Translations under genes and position numbers: made by a program
Shown here: in pieces, positions 19,367 to 28,134 of the stretch
Numbering within the stretch: the stretch's first letter is position 1
Layout: each line of letters starts with the position of its first letter
Notes under the pieces: generated by a model
Told to the model about the DNA's origin: nothing
Databases searched by the model: none
Seen by the model: the letters and a program-made list of their open reading frames with translations, nothing else
Source of the DNA: Levilactobacillus lanxiensis
Lineage (GTDB): Bacteria > Bacillota > Bacilli > Lactobacillales > Lactobacillaceae
Direction of reading: 5' to 3'
Length of the DNA stretch: 64,000 nt
Assembly (NCBI RefSeq): GCF_016861655.1
Contig: NZ_BOLN01000009.1
Location: 62,001 to 126,000, forward strand

Positions 19367-20369
19367 CTATCAACTGATTTGGTTTATTTTAATCGGCGTG
19401 CTGTTTAGTGGGTTCTTCTTCCTAGAAGGGTTTGACTTTGGTGTGGGGATGCTCGTCAAGAGTTTTGCCAAGACCGAAGCCGAACGTGACGTTGTGATTC
19501 GTTCAATCGGGCCACACTGGGATGGGAACGAAGTCTGGTTGATCACCGCTGGTGGTGCCATGTTCGCGTCATTCCCAATGTGGTACGCGACCCTGTTCTC
19601 CGGCTTCTACCTGGTGCTGTTCTTAATCTTGGCCGCCCTGATTTTCCGGGGAGTCTCGTTTGAATTCCGAGCTAATATGCAAACGGAAACCTGGCGAAGC
19701 TTCTGGGAGTGGGCTTCCACGATTGGGAGCTTCTGCGCAGCCTTCCTGTTTGGGATGCTGTTTACCGCCATGATTGCCGGGATGCCTATCGATAAAAATG
19801 GGGACATGACCGCGCACTTCTTCGACTACGTCAACTTGTTCTCCATCGTTGGTGGGGTGGCGGTCACCGTCTTATCCCTGGTTCATGGGTTAAACTTCAT
19901 TCGGTTGAAGACGTCCGGTGAATTGCGGGACCGGGCCTTGGCCTGGAACAAGATTTTGTACCCCGTCTTATTTGCAGGCGAAGTTCTGTTCGCCATCCTG
20001 CTGTACTTCTCAACCGACTTCTTTGCCAAGAAGCCACTGACGACCACGGCCATCGTGGTTGCCTTGGTCATCTTCACTTGCTTGGCTTACTGGGGTGTGT
20101 TGGGGAACCACGAGTGGCTGTCCTTTATCGGCAGTGGCCTGTCACTGGTCAGTGTGGTTGTCTTGATCTTCAATGGGTTATTCCCACGGGTCATGGTTGC
20201 CAACAATCCAGCGTACTCACTGCTGATCAAGAACTCTTCTAGTTCACCTTACACGTTGCACCTGATGACCATCTTGGCGTTTAGCATCCTGCCAATCGTC
20301 TTGGTCTACTTCATCTGGAGCTACTGGGTCTTCTACAAGCGGTTGGCTTCACCTAAGCAAAACGCTTAA
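19359..20369 (+). CDS. cydB: Cytochrome bd oxidase subunit II
   Basis: Second subunit of the bd oxidase, 336 residues with about eight or nine membrane helices. The N-terminal FFLEGFDFGVGML and the GPHWDGNEVWLITAGGAMFA stretch are typical of CydB. ATG 19359 overlaps the cydA stop (ATGACTAG), so the two subunits are translationally coupled. An in-frame start at 19302 would lie deep in cydA and is unlikely. A terminator follows 32 bases later, separating it from cydDC. Confidence 0.95.
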   Translation: MTSYQLIWFILIGVLFSGFFFLEGFDFGVGMLVKSFAKTEAERDVVIRSIGPHWDGNEVWLITAGGAMFASFPMWYATLFSGFYLVLFLILAALIFRGVSFEFRANMQTETWRSFWEWASTIGSFCAAFLFGMLFTAMIAGMPIDKNGDMTAHFFDYVNLFSIVGGVAVTVLSLVHGLNFIRLKTSGELRDRALAWNKILYPVLFAGEVLFAILLYFSTDFFAKKPLTTTAIVVALVIFTCLAYWGVLGNHEWLSFIGSGLSLVSVVVLIFNGLFPRVMVANNPAYSLLIKNSSSSPYTLHLMTILAFSILPIVLVYFIWSYWVFYKRLASPKQNA

Positions 20370-20400
20370 TTTAAGTTAAATGCACCTGATTGGTGCTCGG

Positions 20401-20435
20401 GTCCTCACGACTTTCCCAGCCGTGGGGATTTTTAG
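20401..20435 (+). terminator. Terminator of cydAB
   Basis: GTCCTCACG pairs with CGTGGGGAT and runs into TTTTTAG. The stem closely resembles those after rpsI and the small secreted protein. The first intergenic repeat begins immediately behind it. Confidence 0.8.
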
Positions 20436-20734
20436 TTAAACCAGTCTTTGCCAGCGGGGCCGAGCTGGTGAAAACCGGGCCTGGGTCGTGTTATAGTTCG
20501 TTCCCGACGGCGAATTCAAAGTGCCCGGCTATGGGGCCGGTTTCAGCCTGAGAAGCGGGCTTCCACCTCAACTTTGAGCCGAAAGGCGGTCTCAAAGGTT
20601 GTCCCGTGGGCTAGGCTGAGGAAGGACCTCAGCCAAGGCCACCGACACAGCCGGTCACTTTGATTCGCCTCTGGTCACTGACACTGACCTTGATGGCCTA
20701 TTTTTCACTAACCCTGCGACTGACAGTGGTTTAA
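20436..20734 (-). repeat. Structured intergenic repeat (SIR), copy 1
   Basis: A 299-base imperfect palindrome read on the minus strand. It ends in TTAAACCA/TGGTTTAA and has an outer stem around GTGAAAA/TTTTCAC. Inside, in order, are a stem GGCGAA-TCAAAGTG with CACTTTGA-TTCGCC, a hairpin GGCTGAGG/CCTCAGCC, and a hairpin CAACTTTGAG/CTCAAAGGTTG (20569-20601, plus-strand reading). The strongest primary-sequence matches to other copies are GTGACCAGAGG, CTGTGTCGGTGG and GGGAACGAA. It lies between the cydAB terminator and copy 2. Confidence 0.85.
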
Positions 20735-20835
20735 ACCGGTGGTGGTAGTCGATGTGGACTGAGATTTCCTGTTTCTTAGTGTGTACATATTGAGGCTGGT
20801 TAGGAACAAACTCGGTAGATAATGGAACACAGTTG

Positions 20836-21123
20836 GACAATTGTTGTCATAACTGGTTGGGCTTGGCGGTTGTCGTCAAGTGAAGCCGGAGGCAGCTAGA
20901 TGCGCAGACCTGTGTCGGTGTTCTTAGTGCGGCCGGGGTTGCCGGACTTAGAACACGGGTCGTTTGGAAGATTCACGGGTTTGGTGAAGCTTCCAAACGA
21001 GGGTGAAGACCGCACTTTGGCTTCAGCCGGGCCCCACAGGCGGGGCGTATCTAGCTGCCGCAGGCGAGAACGCCAACGCACAACCACCACCAAGTCCAAT
21101 CAGTTGTGACCAACTAAATTGTC
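20836..21123 (+). repeat. Structured intergenic repeat (SIR), copy 2
   Basis: A 288-base copy in the opposite orientation to copy 1, 101 bases away. Its outer stem is different in sequence (GGCAGCTAGAT with ATCTAGCTGCC), but the inner order is the same. GTGTTCTTAG pairs with CTTAGAACAC, and CGTTTGGAAG (20961-20970) pairs perfectly with CTTCCAAACG (20990-20999). A GAAG/CTTC hairpin follows, with a GACCGCACTTTGG loop. The terminal repeats (GACAATT and AACTGGTTGGGCTTGG-like) match on both sides. It joins features of both subtypes of the family. Confidence 0.8.
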
Positions 21124-21172
21124 GAAAAGATGTTGGGAAGCGGCGATTGGTAGCGCTTAGATACCTAAAAAA

Positions 21173-21181
21173 TGCTATCAT
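21173..21181 (+). promoter_or_regulatory. Extended -10 promoter of cydDC
   Basis: TGCTATCAT at 21173-21181 is an extended -10 element 40 bases before the TTG start of cydD. It lies after repeat copy 2, so cydDC has its own promoter and is not read through the repeats. Confidence 0.5.
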
Positions 21182-21220
21182 GTCAGTATGAGTTATCACT
21201 TGTTGTGAGGGGGCTTTATT

Positions 21221-22954
21221 TTGATTGATTCACGAGTTTTTAAATTTCCGGGTGTGAAACCGGCCGCGGTGATTGAGGCGGTACTGACGGTGATTCAAGC
21301 CATTATGATTATTATTCAGGCACAGTACTTGTCGGCCGCAATTGTTCAGCTCTGGAAACAACAGCCGATTGACACGATTGTCGAACCGTTGGCAGTGTTT
21401 GCGGTCGCCTTCTTGGCACGGCATTTGTTGACACTCTTAAAGGATTGGCTGATGTATCCGTTTGTCGAGCGAACGACCAAGAAATTGCGGAAGGATTTTA
21501 TGGCCAAACTATTTGACCTGGGTCCTAGCGTAGTGGCTGAGAAGGGGACCGGGAACGTGGTCACCATGGGCCTGGAGGGTATCGATAAGATTCAAACCTA
21601 CCTGATGATGATCATCGGGAAGGTACTGGACCTGTCGATTACGCCCTGGTTGGTGCTCATCTACATTGCCTTTATCCAGTGGAAAGAGGCGCTGTTCCTG
21701 CTGGCCATTTACCCGTTGATTATTATCTTTATGATTATCTTGGGACTCGCGGCGCAGGCCAAAGCCGACCGACAATACGCCGGTTACCAACGGCTATCCA
21801 ATCACTTTGTGGATACGTTACGGGGACTGCCAACCTTGAAACAGCTGGGCTTGAACGAAAAGTATGCGGACAACGTTTATCAAGTCAGCGAAGATTACCG
21901 TAAGAAGACCATGGCGACCCTGACGATTGCCATGACCTCAACGTTTGCGTTGGACTTTTTCACGACGCTGTCGATTGCCATCATTGCCGTCTTCTTAGGC
22001 TTTGGTTTGATGAACAACTCGATTCAACTCCTGCCAGCACTGGTCATTTTGACCCTGGCACCGGACTACTTTGCCCCAATTCGGAACTTTGCCAACGACT
22101 ATCACGCGACCCTGAACGGGAAAAATGCGTTGACGGCCGTGCTGGACATTTTACAACGCGAAACGCCGAGTGACCGGGAGCTCTTACCAGCCCGCGAGCC
22201 CGTGTGGACGGCCGACGATGACGTGCGCTTTGATCACGTGAACGTGGCCTATGGCAAGGATGCCGCGACGTTAAAGGACATCACGTTTGATGTGCATGGC
22301 TTTCAAAAGGTCGGCATCATTGGGGCCTCTGGTTCCGGGAAGTCGACGCTGATCAATACATTAGGCGGTTTTCTGAGCCCACAAGACGGGGAGATTCACG
22401 TTCGCGGAACGCAGGTGCCGCACCTCGACCAAAAAGCTTGGCAACGCAGCTTCGTTTACATTCCGCAGGCGCCGTACCTGTTTCATGCTAGCTTGCGGGA
22501 CAACCTGGCCTTCTATGCACCGGATGCGAGCGAAGCGGCCGTCAATGCCGCTGCCGCCAAGGCTGGATTGACCGACTGGATTGCCTCCTTGCCAGCCGGC
22601 TTGGAGACCCAGATTGGTGAGGGGGCCCGGGGCGTCAGCGGGGGACAGGCCCAACGGATTGCGTTGGCGCGAGCCTTCCTGGATGATTCGCGGCGAGTGC
22701 TGTTATTTGACGAACCCACGGCGCACTTGGATATTGAAACCGAAGTAGAACTGAAACAAACCATGATGCCGGTCTTTGCGAACCATTTGGTATTCTTTGC
22801 GACGCACCGGCTCCATTGGATGAATGAAATGGATTATATTTTAGTGATGGACCACGGCGAAATCGTGGAGCAGGGAACGCCTGCCGAACTCCAGGAGCGA
22901 AACGGCGCCTACGTTCGGTTGCGGTCTGAAATGGAAGGAGCGACGACACGATGA
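21221..22954 (+). CDS. cydD: Thiol/heme ABC exporter CydD
   Basis: First half of the heterodimeric CydDC exporter needed to assemble cytochrome bd, 577 residues. It is a fused membrane and ATPase protein with about six N-terminal helices. The C-terminal ATPase has Walker A GASGSGKSTL, signature SGGQAQRIALARA and Walker B VLLFDEPTAHLD. In Gram-negatives CydDC moves cysteine or glutathione; here the cargo is inferred only. The start is TTG 21221, nine bases after GAGGGGG. It overlaps cydC by four bases (ATGA). Confidence 0.93.
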   Translation: MIDSRVFKFPGVKPAAVIEAVLTVIQAIMIIIQAQYLSAAIVQLWKQQPIDTIVEPLAVFAVAFLARHLLTLLKDWLMYPFVERTTKKLRKDFMAKLFDLGPSVVAEKGTGNVVTMGLEGIDKIQTYLMMIIGKVLDLSITPWLVLIYIAFIQWKEALFLLAIYPLIIIFMIILGLAAQAKADRQYAGYQRLSNHFVDTLRGLPTLKQLGLNEKYADNVYQVSEDYRKKTMATLTIAMTSTFALDFFTTLSIAIIAVFLGFGLMNNSIQLLPALVILTLAPDYFAPIRNFANDYHATLNGKNALTAVLDILQRETPSDRELLPAREPVWTADDDVRFDHVNVAYGKDAATLKDITFDVHGFQKVGIIGASGSGKSTLINTLGGFLSPQDGEIHVRGTQVPHLDQKAWQRSFVYIPQAPYLFHASLRDNLAFYAPDASEAAVNAAAAKAGLTDWIASLPAGLETQIGEGARGVSGGQAQRIALARAFLDDSRRVLLFDEPTAHLDIETEVELKQTMMPVFANHLVFFATHRLHWMNEMDYILVMDHGEIVEQGTPAELQERNGAYVRLRSEMEGATTR

Positions 22955-24687
22955 AGGGATTTTTTGCGACGTTTAAACACGATCATTGGGTCATGCCGTA
23001 CCTGCGACGCTATCGGAAACTGTTGGCGCTGGTGCTATTTCTGGGCTTCATGACCTTCTTCTGTGGGGGCGCGTTGATGTTTAACTCCGGCTATCTGATT
23101 AGTCGGGCGGCCACCCATCCGTACAACATTTTAATGATTTACGTACCCATCGTGCTCGCGCGGGCCTTTGGGATTGGCCGACCAGCCTTTCGTTATGCGG
23201 AACGCCTGACCAGTCACAACTGGGTGTTGCGAATCGTTTCAGACTTCCGGAAACGACTGTATCAGGCCGTGGAGAAGCAAGCGGTCGCTATTCGCCAGAC
23301 GCACCAGACGGGGGATGTCCTCAGCATCTTGGCCGAAGACATCGACCACATTGAAAACCTTTATTTGCGGACGGTCTTTCCACTGGTCATTGGTTGGCTA
23401 CTCTATCTGTTCGTGGTCATTGGGATTGGCTACTTCAACTGGGCATTTGGCCTGTTGATGCTGCTACTGCTGGGTGTGATCGTCATCTTCATGCCGCTGT
23501 TATCCGTGACGGTAAACGGTCGCCGGGAGTTCCAAGCACGTCAGGTGCAACGGAACTTTTATACCAAATTAACCGATTCCGTGCTGGGGTTGGGCGACTG
23601 GCTGATTTCTGGTCGGCGAACGGCCTTCCTAGCACAACAGGACCAACCTATCGATGAGATTGCCACGCTGCGGCGAGCCGACCACCATTTCCAGTGGTGG
23701 CGGAACTTTGCCATTCAGGTCGTCTTCGGGGCAGCGGTCGTGCTGATTGTGTGGTGGGCCGGACTGACATTTACCCACAATCAGGCTGAGGCCAACTGGG
23801 TCGCCGCCTTTGGGCTGGCGCTTTTCCCAACCGTCGAACCGTTCTCGAGCATGAGCCAAGGGGTCAGCGAGTGGCCGGTCTACAAGGATTCCATCGAACG
23901 GGTCAACCGCTTGGATGAAAATGAACCGGAACAGGCCCCACAGACCACGATCAGCGGCGAGCCAACCTTGAAGCTGGACCACGTGGCCTTTACGTATCCG
24001 GGTGCCGAGCGCCAAGTCATTGATGATCTGTCCCTAGAGCTCCATCCGGGTGAAAAATTGGCCTTGTTGGGTCCCAGTGGGACGGGGAAGAGCACGCTGC
24101 TCAAACTTATTTTGGGAGACGAAACGCCCGCAAGTGGTCAAGTAACCCTCAACGGCGTACCGATTGCCCAGTTACAACAGCAACGGGCGCAACTCTTTGG
24201 CGTGTTGGACCAGCAGCCGTATTTGTTTGACACGACCGTAATGAACAACGTGCGCTTGGGAAATTTAAATGCCACCGATGAGGATGTTCACGCGGCCGTC
24301 AAAGCCGTTGAACTGGATGATCTGATCGGTCGGTTGCCTCAAGGCTACGACACGGAAGTTCAGGAGGCCGGGAGTCGGTTCTCTGGCGGGGAACGCCAAC
24401 GGTTGTCTTTGGCACGGATTCTCTTGCAAGATGCGCCTATCATCATTTTAGATGAGCCAACCGTTAGCCTGGACCCGATTACCGAGCAACACTTGTTGGA
24501 CACGGTGTTTAGTGTGCTCCACGACAAGACGATTATCTGGGTCACGCACCATTTGGCCGGTATCAATCACGTCGATCAGGTCCGCTTCATTGAAAACGGC
24601 CGCTTCGACATGCAGGGAACACCAGCCGAGCTGTACCGCGACAATGCCCGTTTCAGAGCGTTGTACGATTTGGATCGTGGAAAATAA
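22951..24687 (+). CDS. cydC: Thiol/heme ABC exporter CydC
   Basis: Second half of the CydDC exporter, 578 residues. It has an N-terminal membrane domain and a C-terminal ATPase with Walker A GPSGTGKSTLL, signature FSGGERQRLSLARI and Walker B IIILDEPTVSLD, followed by the switch histidine in VTHHLAGI. It starts at ATG 22951 inside the last codons of cydD, so the two are coupled. A strong terminator follows. Together with cydAB it makes a complete bd oxidase cassette interrupted only by the two intergenic repeats. Confidence 0.93.
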   Translation: MKGFFATFKHDHWVMPYLRRYRKLLALVLFLGFMTFFCGGALMFNSGYLISRAATHPYNILMIYVPIVLARAFGIGRPAFRYAERLTSHNWVLRIVSDFRKRLYQAVEKQAVAIRQTHQTGDVLSILAEDIDHIENLYLRTVFPLVIGWLLYLFVVIGIGYFNWAFGLLMLLLLGVIVIFMPLLSVTVNGRREFQARQVQRNFYTKLTDSVLGLGDWLISGRRTAFLAQQDQPIDEIATLRRADHHFQWWRNFAIQVVFGAAVVLIVWWAGLTFTHNQAEANWVAAFGLALFPTVEPFSSMSQGVSEWPVYKDSIERVNRLDENEPEQAPQTTISGEPTLKLDHVAFTYPGAERQVIDDLSLELHPGEKLALLGPSGTGKSTLLKLILGDETPASGQVTLNGVPIAQLQQQRAQLFGVLDQQPYLFDTTVMNNVRLGNLNATDEDVHAAVKAVELDDLIGRLPQGYDTEVQEAGSRFSGGERQRLSLARILLQDAPIIILDEPTVSLDPITEQHLLDTVFSVLHDKTIIWVTHHLAGINHVDQVRFIENGRFDMQGTPAELYRDNARFRALYDLDRGK

Positions 24688-24700
24688 AATGGGTATACAA

Positions 24701-24732
24701 AAAGGGTCATCCTCACGTGGGGATGACCCTTT
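24701..24732. terminator. Bidirectional terminator after cydC
   Basis: AAAGGGTCATCC pairs with GGGATGACCCTTT around a short CACG-containing loop. Both arms end in A/T runs, fitting the convergent cydC and polyprenyl synthase genes. Confidence 0.88.
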
Positions 24733-24746
24733 ACTTATGCAATCGA

Positions 24747-25724
24747 TTAATGATCACGCCGAAGGAGCATGGTCGTGAGCTTTTCGAGGTCGGCCTGGGC
24801 CTCGCCAGCGGGCAGCTGTTGAATCAGCTCCAGCGCCTTTTCCGTGTGAGCCAGGGCCAATTGCCGAGCGGCTTCGACACCGTGGTACTGGGCGACCAAT
24901 GCCTGAACGGCCTGAATGTCCGCGACCGTCATGTCTTTTTTCTTACGCAATAGGTGGTGGAAGTCTCGTTTAGCCTGGGGAATCGCCAGAATCAGGGGCA
25001 AAGAGTACACGCCAGAGCGCAAGTCTTCCAGAACGGGCTTCTGCGTTTTGGCCGGGTCGCCCGCATAGTCCAGAATGTCGTCGAGCATCTGGTAGGCGCA
25101 ACCAATGGCAATCCCAATCTCACGGGTAATCGCCACCACGCTGGCTGGTGCGCCAGAAAGTTTGGCACCGGTGTAGCAACTCAGCGCAAACAGCTCGGCG
25201 GTCTTGCCAGCGACTTCGTTGAGGTAGGCGTCAATCGTGATGTCCTCACGGTAATTGAGGTCCATTTGGTGAAGCTCCCCTTGCAGAATGCGGTGCATGG
25301 CGTCGATATGCTCCTGCACCATGTGCCGGTCGGCCGTGGCCTTTAGGACCTGATTAAAGTACACCGTGAACATGAAGTCGCCGGCGTAAATGGCGTTGCG
25401 TTGCCCATACTTCATCTGAATCGTGCGCACGCCACGCCGGGTCGGGGACTCGTCGATGACGTCGTCGTGAATCAGGGTGCCGACGTGCAGAATTTCTAGC
25501 GCTGCCGCGCCGGCCTGTAATTCCGCCGGTGTGCCCTGGTTCCCGAATTTAGAGAATAGGTAAAAGTATCCCGGACGCAACAGCTTGCCGCCAGATTTTA
25601 ATAACGCTAATATTTTGCTGTGGATGGGTTGGTTATCCAGCTGAACCGCCCGGAAAAGGTAGTCCTGTAGCGCATCCAGTTGCGGTTCTACTTGTGGAAA
25701 TTGCCGCCAAAGTTGTCGATCCAT
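24747..25724 (-). CDS. Polyprenyl diphosphate synthase, heptaprenyl-type component II
   Basis: Makes the long isoprenoid tail, probably for menaquinone given menA next door. The 325-residue protein has the first Asp-rich motif in LIHDDVIDESPTRRG and the second in YQMLDDILDYAGD, both intact, plus the GGKLLRPG substrate site. The start is ATG 25724, behind GAGGTG; the frame continues upstream without a better start. The small subunit seen in bacillus heptaprenyl synthases is not adjacent. Chain length is an inference. Confidence 0.88.
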   Translation of the reverse strand: MDRQLWRQFPQVEPQLDALQDYLFRAVQLDNQPIHSKILALLKSGGKLLRPGYFYLFSKFGNQGTPAELQAGAAALEILHVGTLIHDDVIDESPTRRGVRTIQMKYGQRNAIYAGDFMFTVYFNQVLKATADRHMVQEHIDAMHRILQGELHQMDLNYREDITIDAYLNEVAGKTAELFALSCYTGAKLSGAPASVVAITREIGIAIGCAYQMLDDILDYAGDPAKTQKPVLEDLRSGVYSLPLILAIPQAKRDFHHLLRKKKDMTVADIQAVQALVAQYHGVEAARQLALAHTEKALELIQQLPAGEAQADLEKLTTMLLRRDH

Positions 25725-25961
25725 TTTGCACCTCGCTATGTATGTTACGTTAAAATTTATCTTACCGGCATGTGGAAACGTTGTCAAATAAAGGTTACTC
25801 TGTTGTTCGAATTTGTTAGGACGTTGGGTGGACTAGTCGGACCAGATTGCCGATAAATGGCGTGATATCGGGGATTGTTGTGGTGGACGGTGAGTGACGT
25901 AACGCTGGTGAAATCGTTGCGGGTAAAAACTAATTTGTGGGGCTGGGGTGGAGGGGCTAAT

Positions 25962-25997
25962 CCATGTCTGTAGCGGTTGAACTCACCGCAGACATGG
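25962..25997. other. Hairpin upstream of repeat copy 3
   Basis: CCATGTCTG (25962-25970) pairs with CAGACATGG (25989-25997), and GCGGT/ACCGC extends the stem toward the loop. There is no T-run. It lies in the 731-base gap between the divergent synthase and menA genes. Confidence 0.5.
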
Positions 25998-26013
25998 GCT
26001 ATTATCAAATTGT

Positions 26014-26226
26014 GGCTAAACTAGTTGTTATCCGCGCCTCCGGGCTGGTGAAAATGGGCCGTGACGCTGTGGGCGCACGTCCGAAGCCTGGGGGGCGGTC
26101 TTCGGACTTACTTTGAGCCGAAAACCACGTCTCAAAGATAGCAGTTGCCTAAGCGGGGGACCCGCTAAGGCAACTCCCACGGCTGAGCCCATTTTCACCA
26201 GCCCTGCGGCTAACACTGGTTTAGCC
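26014..26226 (-). repeat. Structured intergenic repeat (SIR), copy 3
   Basis: A 213-base single copy with the clearest terminal inverted repeats. The left end GGCTAAACTAGTTGTTA matches the complement of the right end (GGCTAAACCAGTGTTAG) and continues into an identical outer stem, GCTGGTGAAAATGGGC/GCCCATTTTCACCAGC. Inside are GTCCGAAG/CTTCGGAC, CTTTGAG/CTCAAAG, and GTTGCCTTAGCGG with CCGCTAAGGCAAC. It lies between the two divergently transcribed quinone genes. A frame of 102 codons through it is a by-product. Confidence 0.88.
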
Positions 26227-26455
26227 CGTGAGAATTGTCGCTGGTTTGCGTGGTATCTAGGGGTGAAGGCCATGGCGCGTCCGTTCGGGTACCTTAGTCT
26301 CTCTGGGCGCACACAATCATTTTCTGTAGTAGATTGTCGCGTAACAAAATATTTAGCATACATAATTCTCGGCTTATTTGGCAGTTTCCAGTCAGCATTA
26401 AGTCGGAGACCAAATCAATAACATTGAACTTATAAAAAATTCAGGAGGAATCCGT

Positions 26456-27364
26456 ATGACCGTCAGTACCTTTCTCGAACTCGTTGAAATCAAAGCCAAA
26501 ATTGCCTCTGTTTGGCCATTTTTATTGGGTGTTATTTTTGTCCAGGCCAACTATCAGCACGTGAACTGGGGTGTTACCGGGTTATTCTTTGTGGCGATGC
26601 TGCTTTTTAATATGGCCGTGGATATCAATGATAATTATCAGGATTATACCAAGGCAGGCAATCAGGCTGCTGAGTGGAAGAAGCATACCAACATCATTGG
26701 GGTCCATCACCTGGCCGTTAACCGGATTTTTGCCTTGATGGCGAGCATGGCGGTTGTGGCGGGGGCCATTGGCCTGTATCTCGTCTGGGTGACCGGCTGG
26801 CCGTTATTGGTCATGGGCATCTTTTGTTTTCTTGTCGGCTACTTATACGCCGGTGGTCCGCGACCTTTATCTGGCACGCCCACGGGAGAGTTCTTTGCCG
26901 GATTTACCATGGGCTATATGATTATGCTAATCACAGTTTATTTAAACCTTTATCAAACGTCCGCCTTCACCGGGCAACTCATGGGGCGCGTTTTACTGGC
27001 ATCGGGGATCGCCGTGATGGCCATTGCCGCGTTATTGCTGGCTAATAACATCTGTGACGCCGCCGAGGACCTGAGCCTGAACCGGAAGACAATTGTCTAC
27101 TACCTGGGCAAGCAGGGGGCCTTATGGCTGTTTGCGAGCTTCTACGTCATCGGGTATCTGTCGCTGATTGTCAGCGTCGTCCTGGGTGACCTGCCCAAAT
27201 GGTCGTTGCTGGCACTGATCAGCGTGCCGTTGATTGTGCGTAACGTTCGCGGTCTGTTTCGCGTTCAGGTGAAGAAGGAAACCTTTATCCTAGCCGTCCG
27301 CAGCTTAGGAATTCTAGCGCTGGTGACGGTCGTTTCTGAATTGCTCGGCCTGTGGTTGGGTTAA
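26456..27364 (+). CDS. menA: 1,4-dihydroxy-2-naphthoate polyprenyltransferase
   Basis: Attaches the polyprenyl tail to dihydroxynaphthoate, giving demethylmenaquinone. It is a 302-residue UbiA-family membrane protein with about eight helices. The first Asp-rich motif is NMAVDINDNYQDYTK and the second is NNICDAAEDLSLNRKT. GGAGG lies 7 bases before the ATG. No other men genes are visible, so the naphthoate may be taken from outside, as reported for several lactic acid bacteria. It logically supplies quinone to the bd oxidase encoded just upstream. Confidence 0.92.
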   Translation: MTVSTFLELVEIKAKIASVWPFLLGVIFVQANYQHVNWGVTGLFFVAMLLFNMAVDINDNYQDYTKAGNQAAEWKKHTNIIGVHHLAVNRIFALMASMAVVAGAIGLYLVWVTGWPLLVMGIFCFLVGYLYAGGPRPLSGTPTGEFFAGFTMGYMIMLITVYLNLYQTSAFTGQLMGRVLLASGIAVMAIAALLLANNICDAAEDLSLNRKTIVYYLGKQGALWLFASFYVIGYLSLIVSVVLGDLPKWSLLALISVPLIVRNVRGLFRVQVKKETFILAVRSLGILALVTVVSELLGLWLG

Positions 27365-27449
27365 GCATTCCTAAATGTCTGATCAGGTTGGTGTTTTTTA
27401 AGCAGCAATCGGGTAGAATGAAAGAAATACTTTTTGGAGGTCAAAGACG

Positions 27450-28025
27450 ATGAAAATTTTAGAAGATCGCATTCGACAGGACGGGACGGTTTTACCGGGC
27501 AACGTACTGAAGGTTGATAACTTTTTGAACCACCAAATTGATCCCCAATTGATGGACCAGATGGGGGCAGAATTTGCCAGCCATTTCAAAAACGCCGGCA
27601 TTACCAAAGTCTTAACGGTCGAATCCTCTGGGATTGCGCCCGCCGTCATGGCAGGGCTACATTTACAGGTTCCCGTTATCTTTGCCCGCAAGCACAAGAG
27701 CCTGACGCTGCAGGACAATCTGTACACGGCCAAGGTCTACTCGTACACCAAGCAGGTCAACAACGATATTTCCATTGACCGTCGCTTCCTGTCACGCGAG
27801 GACCGGGTGCTGATCGTGGATGATTTCCTCGCAAACGGCCAGGCCGTTCAAGGTTTGTTTGATATTGCTGAAACGGCGGGAATCACGGTCGGCGGTGTCG
27901 GTGTTGTCATCGAGAAACGCTTCCAGAAGGGCCACCAAATGGTCGTTGACGCTGGCGTGCCATTGGTCGCACTGGCTAGTATTGCGTCCTTTGCGGATGG
28001 TCAGGTCATTTTTGCCCAGGATTAG
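27450..28025 (+). CDS. xpt: Xanthine phosphoribosyltransferase
   Basis: Salvages xanthine to XMP using PRPP. The 191-residue protein has the PRPP-binding motif VLIVDDFLANGQA (about residues 124-136), the substrate region VESSGIAPAVMAG, and the basic stretch ARKHKSLTL. Only 85 bases separate it from menA. I see no purine riboswitch aptamer there, unlike the bacillus gene, and regulation must differ. The permease that usually follows xpt is absent; a PurK-like gene follows instead. Confidence 0.94.
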   Translation: MKILEDRIRQDGTVLPGNVLKVDNFLNHQIDPQLMDQMGAEFASHFKNAGITKVLTVESSGIAPAVMAGLHLQVPVIFARKHKSLTLQDNLYTAKVYSYTKQVNNDISIDRRFLSREDRVLIVDDFLANGQAVQGLFDIAETAGITVGGVGVVIEKRFQKGHQMVVDAGVPLVALASIASFADGQVIFAQD

Positions 28026-28036
28026 GCGTCGCAAAC

Positions 28037-28065
28037 TTGTTTAATCGCTTGGGAAACTTTAGAAT
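28037..28065 (+). promoter_or_regulatory. Promoter of the PurK-like gene
   Basis: TTGTTT at 28037-28042 and TAGAAT at 28060-28065 are 17 bases apart, just after xpt. The PurK-like gene is therefore probably its own unit. Confidence 0.5.
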
Positions 28066-28134
28066 AAAAAGTGAATGGTTTCAATTTTTAACACTGACGA
28101 AAAAATTAATTTTAGGTAGAAAGTAGGGAGTAAA

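Noticed and set aside
20896-21109. Overlapping 62-69 codon frames on both strands upstream of cydD
   Set aside because: They coincide with repeat copy 2 and mirror each other because the DNA is palindromic.
26113-26421. A 102-codon plus-strand frame upstream of menA
   Set aside because: It runs through repeat copy 3, lacks a ribosome binding site and has no family resemblance.
27365-27449. Purine riboswitch upstream of xpt
   Set aside because: The gap is only 85 bases and lacks the conserved three-way junction core of the purine aptamer.
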